From Altererythrobacter sp. (GTDB taxonomy: Bacteria > Pseudomonadota > Alphaproteobacteria > Sphingomonadales > Sphingomonadaceae): DNA of 12,928 bases. The notes under the pieces are model-generated. The model had not been told where the DNA came from and did no database searches. It was given only the letters and a program-made list of their open reading frames with translations. Within the stretch, counting starts at the first letter, position 1, and each line of letters starts with the position of its first letter. Location: assembly GCA_024636575.1 (NCBI GenBank), contig JAGXGU010000024.1, positions 1-12,928 on the forward strand, written 5' to 3'. Positions 7,034-12,928 of this stretch are shown one piece after another. The position numbers and the translations under genes are program-made.

Positions 7034-7569
7034 TGGTGGAATTGGTGCAGGCAAATTGGCTGCTGTTCGTTATCGCATTGCTGGTCGGCATTGCGGTTGC
7101 TTACTGGATATTCGTCATTACCCGCCGGACCAGTGTGGAGACGGACAAGACAGACGCGCTTGACGAAGGCGCCGCCCCCGCTGCCCGCAACCAGGCGTTG
7201 ATCGATACGCCGCCCGCTGCCGCGTCCATCCCCCCCATTGTCCCGCCGGGACTGGCAGGGGCCGGCACCGCCGTGGCCGCCATTGTCGAAGCGCAGCAGG
7301 CAGAGGCCGCCAGCGCGGTAGCGGATGAAACGCCTGATGATCTCAGCCGGATCAAGGGCGTCGGCCCCAAGCTGAGGTCCTTGCTGATATCGCTGGGGAT
7401 TACCCGTTTTTCGCAGATCGCCGCATGGTCGGATGAAGATATCGACCGGATCGATGCGCAATTGGGCCGGTTCGAAGGGCGCATCCGGCGCGATAATTGG
7501 GTGGCGCAGGCCGAATTTCTCGCAAGCGGCGACATGACCGGATATGAAGAAAAATTCGGCAAGCTGTGA
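7030..7569 (+). CDS. Membrane-anchored helix-hairpin-helix protein (COG3743-like)
   Basis: The 179-residue product has one span at about 10-31 followed by TRR, placing the remainder in the cytoplasm by the positive-inside rule. A low-complexity Ala/Pro-rich linker covers about 48-100, and a C-terminal domain at about 102-165 contains DLSRIKGVGPKLRSLL, then ITRFSQIAAW, IDAQLGRFEGRI and DNWVAQA. The IKGVGPK hairpin and downstream helices match the alphaproteobacterial helix-hairpin-helix domain annotated as a predicted flap-endonuclease-1-like 5' DNA nuclease, also found fused to NuoE or ribosomal protein L21 in this class. No catalytic acidic cluster of a nuclease is evident, so DNA or RNA binding is safer than nuclease activity. 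Its ATG (or the second ATG at 7033) overlaps the stop of the 37-residue gene. Confidence 0.82.
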   Translation: MMVELVQANWLLFVIALLVGIAVAYWIFVITRRTSVETDKTDALDEGAAPAARNQALIDTPPAAASIPPIVPPGLAGAGTAVAAIVEAQQAEAASAVADETPDDLSRIKGVGPKLRSLLISLGITRFSQIAAWSDEDIDRIDAQLGRFEGRIRRDNWVAQAEFLASGDMTGYEEKFGKL

Positions 7570-7608
7570 CGGCCAGCTCTAAACCAGGCGATATCCCGGG
7601 AGAAGATA

Positions 7609-9554
<1,946 letters not shown>

Positions 9555-9558
<4 letters not shown>

Positions 9559-10454
9559 ACGCTCCCGAAACCGTGTGGCGCCCGCTCCGCACCGTGCTGT
9601 ATCTGCCCGCCAACCGGGCCAGTGCTGTGGCCAAGGCCAGGGGTGCGGATTGCGATGCGGTGATCCTGGATCTGGAGGATGCGGTTGCCCCCGATGCCAA
9701 GGCCGAGGCGCGTGATGCGGCAGTCACGGCGGTACGCGAGGGAGGATTTGGTGACCGTCTGTTGGTGGTCAGGATCAATGCGCTGGATAGCGAATGGGGC
9801 GCGGCGGACTGCGCCGCGCTGCAGGGCTTGGAGCACGGCTTGGGGCGCGGTTCAGGAATTACCGCTGTACTGGTGCCGAAACTGTCCTCCGCCTTGGAAC
9901 TGGCGCAATACCGTGCTGCCTTGGGCGATGGACCCGAACTTTGGGCGATGCTGGAAACCTGCGCCGCCTTTCTCGAATTACCTGCAATTGCTGCTGCGGC
10001 GGCGGAGGCCGGCCTGACGACTTTCGTACTGGGCACCAACGATCTGGCGCTGGAAATGCGCTGCGTTCTGGATACCGGGCGATCCGCCATGCTGCCCCTC
10101 CTCACCCAATCCGTTGTGGCGGGGCGGGCATACGGTCTGTCCGTGATTGACGGGGTGTTCAACGCGCTGGATGACGACGCGGGGTTCGCCGCTCAATGCA
10201 GACAAGGCGCGGCGCTGGGGTTTGATGGAAAGACGGTGATCCATCCTGCACAGCTACCCGCTGCCAACTCCGCCTTCGGTCCCTCCGTTAAAGAGATCGC
10301 CGACGCCGGAAAAATCGTGGCCGCCTTTGCCGCGCCCGAGAACGAGGGCAAGGGCGTCATCCGGCTGGACGGGAAAATGGTCGAAGTCCTTCATCTCCGG
10401 CAGGCCGAGCAAATACTGGCAATTTCCGCCGCGACCCGCCGCGACAGCGCTTGA
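9555..10454 (+). CDS. CitE-like CoA-ester lyase (HpcH/HpaI aldolase family)
   Basis: The 299-residue protein belongs to the CitE/malyl-CoA lyase group of Mg2+-dependent TIM-barrel enzymes, which cleave or form beta-hydroxyacyl-CoA esters; some members are malyl-CoA thioesterases. It shows RTVLYLPANR (12-21), VILDLEDAV (36-44), VVRINALDSEW (71-81), VPKLSS (107-112), MLET with the metal-binding Glu134, LGTNDLALEM (159-168) with the second metal ligand Asp163, and GFDGKTVIHPAQL (222-234). There is no lyase alpha or acyl-carrier partner nearby, so it is not a citrate lyase subunit. The exact substrate (malyl-CoA, methylmalyl-CoA, citramalyl-CoA or another) is not readable. Its ATG overlaps the acs stop, so the two are made together; a gene 67 bases downstream encodes glutaryl-CoA dehydrogenase. 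Confidence 0.85.
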
Positions 10455-10521
10455 AACCGGCCATCAGGGAGCGCACAGACAGATTTCCGATGCGATCAAT
10501 TGAAAATGTTCAGGAGTTACC

Positions 10522-11706
10522 ATGGCCGGCATGATGCCATTCAACTGGGAAGACCCATTCGATCTGGAAGGGCAATTGTCCGAAGACGAGCGGATGATCC
10601 GCGATGCCGCGCACGGTTTCGCACAATCTGAATTGCAGCCCCGCATCCAGCAGGCTTACCGGGAAGAAATTTCCGCGCCCGAACTGTTCCCGCTGATGGG
10701 CAAAGCCGGGCTGCTTGGCGCGACAGTGCCGGAAGAATATGGCGGCGCGGGTGCGAGCTATGTCGCCTACGGTTTGATCGCGCGCGAAATTGAACGGGTC
10801 GATTCCGGATACCGTTCGATGGCTTCGGTCCAGTCCAGCCTGGTGATGTATCCGATCCACGCATATGGCAGCGAAGAACAGCGCCGCAAATATCTGCCCG
10901 GGCTGGCCAGCGGCGAATTAATCGGTTGTTTCGGCCTGACCGAACCCGATGCCGGCTCAGACCCCGGCGGAATGCGCACCTATGCCAGGAAAGACGGCGA
11001 TGGCTATTCACTGTCGGGCGCAAAAACCTGGATCAGCAATTCTCCCTTTGCCGATGTATTCGTCGTCTGGGCGAAAAGCGAAGCGCACGGTGACGGCATT
11101 CGCGGCTTCGTGCTGGAAAAGGGGATGGCGGGGTTGTCTGCACCCAAGATAGAGGGAAAATTATCCCTGCGCGCCTCCACCACCGGCATGATCATGATGG
11201 ACGATGTCAAACTGCCTGCGGACGCATTACTGCCCGAAGTTCAGGGACTGAAGGGGCCATTCGGCTGCCTCAACCGCGCCCGGTACGGGATCAGCTGGGG
11301 CGCGATGGGCGCGGCGGAATTCTGCCTCCACGCTGCGCGCCAATATGGTCTCGACCGCAATCAGTTTGGCCGTCCGCTGGCCGCGACCCAGCTGTATCAA
11401 AAGAAGCTGGCCGACATGATGAGCGACATCGGGCTTGGCCTGCAAGCGTCCCTGCGCGTTGGCCGTCTGATGGATGAAGGCCGCTTCGCGCCGGAGATGA
11501 TCTCGATCGTGAAGCGTAACAATGTCGGCAAGGCGCTGGATGTGGCGCGCCAATCGCGCGACATGCATGGTGGCAACGGTATTTCCGATGAATACCAGAT
11601 CATGCGGCACATGGTGAATCTGGAGACGGTCAACACCTACGAGGGCACGCATGACGTCCATGCGCTGATCCTGGGCCGCGGGATAACCGGCATTTCTGCA
11701 TTCTGA
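10522..11706 (+). CDS. gcdH: Glutaryl-CoA dehydrogenase
   Basis: This FAD enzyme oxidises and decarboxylates glutaryl-CoA to crotonyl-CoA, late in lysine and tryptophan breakdown, and passes electrons to electron-transfer flavoprotein. The 394 residues match the mature length. Family hallmarks are DSGYRSMASVQSSLVM (94-109), whose Arg98 corresponds to the arginine that binds the gamma-carboxylate in the human enzyme. Also present are CFGLTEPDAGSDP (136-148), AKTWISNSP (167-175), DRNQFGRPLAATQLYQKKLADM (278-299) and NTYEGTHDVHALILGR (371-386), with the catalytic base at Glu374. These residues separate it from other acyl-CoA dehydrogenases. GGAG lies about 7 bases before ATG 10522. It is on the same strand as acs and the CitE-like gene, 67 bases after the latter, so shared transcription is possible but not shown. 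A strong hairpin follows the stop. Confidence 0.95.
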   Translation: MAGMMPFNWEDPFDLEGQLSEDERMIRDAAHGFAQSELQPRIQQAYREEISAPELFPLMGKAGLLGATVPEEYGGAGASYVAYGLIAREIERVDSGYRSMASVQSSLVMYPIHAYGSEEQRRKYLPGLASGELIGCFGLTEPDAGSDPGGMRTYARKDGDGYSLSGAKTWISNSPFADVFVVWAKSEAHGDGIRGFVLEKGMAGLSAPKIEGKLSLRASTTGMIMMDDVKLPADALLPEVQGLKGPFGCLNRARYGISWGAMGAAEFCLHAARQYGLDRNQFGRPLAATQLYQKKLADMMSDIGLGLQASLRVGRLMDEGRFAPEMISIVKRNNVGKALDVARQSRDMHGGNGISDEYQIMRHMVNLETVNTYEGTHDVHALILGRGITGISAF

Positions 11707-11712
11707 TTTTGC

Positions 11713-11756
11713 CGCGCTCCTGATTCCAACATCTCGTTGAATCCGTCAGGAGCGCG
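11713..11756 (+). other. Long inverted repeat forming a hairpin after gcdH, no U-tract
   Basis: CGCGCTCCTGA at 11713-11723 is perfectly complementary to TCAGGAGCGCG at 11746-11756. The 22-base loop can pair further (TTCCAAC near 11724-11730 with GTTGAA at 11736-11741, one bulge). The stem is strong and lies 7 bases after the gcdH stop, as expected for a transcript end. No T-run follows on either strand, so it is not a textbook intrinsic terminator. It may stabilise the 3' end of the gcdH mRNA, terminate weakly, or bind a protein. Confidence 0.7.
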
Positions 11757-11765
11757 CCATTCCGC

Positions 11766-11794
11766 TTGCCCGATTGCCGAATAAGAGTGATATT
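11766..11794 (+). promoter_or_regulatory. Possible promoter for the maiA-fah pair
   Basis: TTGCCC (11766-11771) and GATATT (11789-11794) are each four-of-six matches to the -35 and -10 consensus, with an ideal 17-base spacer. They sit between the post-gcdH hairpin and maiA. The expected initiation point is near 11801, which would leave a short leader that barely includes the ribosome-binding site. Visual match only. Confidence 0.3.
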
Positions 11795-11816
11795 GGCCGG
11801 AGGGAGAGATCAGTCC

Positions 11817-12458
11817 GTGAAATTGTATGGCTACTACCGTAGCTCCACCAGCTATCGCCTGCGAATTGCCTTGAACCTCAAAGGGCTGGAATATGAAAAT
11901 ATTCCGGTCAATTTGCTTCACGCCGAGCAGAAAGCGGCTGATTTCGTGGCAAGAAATCCCTTCGCGAGCGTCCCGATGCTGGCTGCCGGTGGCCGCGACC
12001 GGGCGCAAAGCATGGCGATCCTGGAATGGCTGGACGAGGCCTATCCCGACCGGTCCCTGATGCCCGCCGACATCGAAGACCGCTTCACCGTCCGCGAATT
12101 GACCTATGCCATGGCGACGGAACTGCATGCGCCGCTGAATTTGCCGGTGCTGAAATACCTCAAGGATACGCTGGGCCACGATCAGGACGAGATCGACATA
12201 TGGTACCGCCATTGGTTGACCAAGACGCTGGTGCCGCTGGAACACCGTCTCGCGCAATTGGGCGCGGGTGAATTCCTGTTCGATGCGCCCGGATTATTCG
12301 AAGTGGTCCTGATCCCGCAGCTCTATAATGCGCGGCGTTTCCACTTCGACCTGGCGAACATGCCGAATATGGTGCGGATCGAACAGGCCTGCCTTGCGCA
12401 CGACGCTTTCCGCCGCGCCCACCCTGACAATCAAATCGACAGCCCAAAACCCGCCTGA
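11817..12458 (+). CDS. maiA: Maleylacetoacetate isomerase (zeta-class glutathione transferase)
   Basis: MaiA converts 4-maleylacetoacetate to 4-fumarylacetoacetate with glutathione as cofactor, in tyrosine/homogentisate degradation. From GTG 11817 the protein has 213 residues, the family norm. The thioredoxin-like N-domain (about 1-80) carries the zeta signature YRSSTSYRLRIAL (7-19), the cis-Pro segment SVPML (51-55) and the glutathione-binding QS (Gln64, Ser65) in QSMAILEWL. The helical C-domain (about 86-205) contains LIPQLYNARRF (165-175) and an AFRRAHPDNQ ending. GTG is chosen because GGAGGGAGA lies about 9 bases upstream and conserved sequence begins at KLYGYYRSS; a TTG at 11766 in the same frame would add an unconserved 17 residues. 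The segment GLFEVVL (159-165) replaces the more usual T-x-x-D capping box with G-x-x-E. The next gene, 16 bases on, encodes the following pathway enzyme. Confidence 0.92.
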   Translation: MKLYGYYRSSTSYRLRIALNLKGLEYENIPVNLLHAEQKAADFVARNPFASVPMLAAGGRDRAQSMAILEWLDEAYPDRSLMPADIEDRFTVRELTYAMATELHAPLNLPVLKYLKDTLGHDQDEIDIWYRHWLTKTLVPLEHRLAQLGAGEFLFDAPGLFEVVLIPQLYNARRFHFDLANMPNMVRIEQACLAHDAFRRAHPDNQIDSPKPA

Positions 12459-12474
12459 ACAGGAGCAATAATCT

Positions 12475-12928
12475 ATGAAACTGGCATCCCTCAAATCAGG
12501 CCGCGACGGTATTCTGGTCGTCGTTTCAAAAGATCTCACCCGCTATTGCGCGGCGGGCAACATCGCGCCGACGATGCAGGCTGCGCTGGATAATTGGGAC
12601 GAATGCGCGCCAAGGCTGGAAGCGCTGTATATCGATGTCGAACACCAAGCAGTGCCATGTGGCCGGTTCCACGAACGGGAGGCCGCATCGCCACTGCCCC
12701 GCGCCTATCAATGGGCCGATGGCAGCGCCTATATCAACCATGTCGAACTCGTCCGGAAGGCGCGAAATTCGGAAGTTCCCGACAGTTTCTATCACGACCC
12801 GCTGATGTATCAGGGTGGCTCCGACGGATTCCTTGCGCCGCGCGACCCGATACCGTTGGGCGATCCGGCATGGGGCTGCGACATGGAAGGCGAAATCGCG
12901 GTGATCACCGACGATGTGCCGGCAGGCG
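12475..12928 (+). CDS. Fumarylacetoacetate hydrolase family protein, 5' part only
   Basis: The frame runs off the window after 151 codons. The N-terminus (MKLASLKSGRDGILVVVSKD) and the blocks APTMQAALDNW (31-41), PLPRAYQWADGSAYINHV (73-90), FYHDPLMYQGGSD (105-117) and CDMEGEIAVITDDVP (135-149) match short bacterial fumarylacetoacetases of about 330 residues. Glu138 and Glu140 in EGE correspond by motif to metal ligands of the FAH fold; Asp108 may supply another, less certainly. These enzymes split fumarylacetoacetate into fumarate and acetoacetate. Placement 16 bases after maiA, with AGGAG about 9 bases before the ATG, supports this substrate over fumarylpyruvate or other FAH-family substrates. 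The usual partners hmgA and hppD are not in view and may lie downstream. Confidence 0.88.
   Translation, partial: MKLASLKSGRDGILVVVSKDLTRYCAAGNIAPTMQAALDNWDECAPRLEALYIDVEHQAVPCGRFHEREAASPLPRAYQWADGSAYINHVELVRKARNSEVPDSFYHDPLMYQGGSDGFLAPRDPIPLGDPAWGCDMEGEIAVITDDVPAG

Noticed and set aside
10455..10521. TTGAAA near 10500 as a -35 box for gcdH
   Set aside because: There is no room for a -10 element before the gcdH ribosome-binding site and start.
11766..11816. TTG-started N-terminal extension of maiA
   Set aside because: A strong ribosome-binding site just before GTG 11817 and conserved sequence starting there make the extension unlikely.

Overview
The window is GC-rich, gene-dense bacterial chromosome that most resembles an alphaproteobacterium of the Sphingomonadales, probably near Erythrobacteraceae. 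This placement is an inference from protein flavour and gene order (hemC-hemD-mitofilin-like divergent from tsaD-gpsA; membrane-anchored COG3743-type HHH protein; a short bacterial FAH). No rRNA, tRNA, CRISPR array, insertion sequence or phage gene was seen. No stretch longer than about 110 bases lacks a gene.

Region 1 (1-2457, minus strand) is a haem-synthesis operon. It runs hemC (hydroxymethylbilane synthase), hemD (uroporphyrinogen-III synthase, apparently with a TTG start overlapping the hemC stop), then an inner-membrane mitofilin-like protein cut by the window edge. Region 2 (2516-6071, plus strand) diverges from it across a 58-base gap. It holds tsaD (tRNA t6A synthesis), gpsA (glycerol-3-phosphate dehydrogenase) and a multi-spanning MOP-type flippase, chained by ATGA and GTGA overlaps and ended by a likely intrinsic terminator at 6071-6100.

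Region 3 (6148-7569) is a small envelope cluster: an anchored OmpA-like peptidoglycan-binding protein, a 37-residue single-span membrane protein, and a membrane-anchored helix-hairpin-helix protein whose start overlaps the stop of the small gene. Region 4 (7609-11706) is acyl-CoA metabolism: acetyl-CoA synthetase, a CitE/malyl-CoA-lyase-like protein coupled to it by an ATGA overlap, and glutaryl-CoA dehydrogenase. Region 5 (11817-end) starts after a strong hairpin and carries maleylacetoacetate isomerase and the 5' part of a fumarylacetoacetate hydrolase, the last two steps of tyrosine/homogentisate breakdown.

Most of the window is core housekeeping and catabolism. I do not see a clearly new defence, mobile or biosynthetic system. 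The least explained parts are the OmpA/37-residue/HHH cluster, the mitofilin-like gene tied to haem genes, the Acs-CitE pair, and the hairpin at 11713-11756, which has no U-tract.
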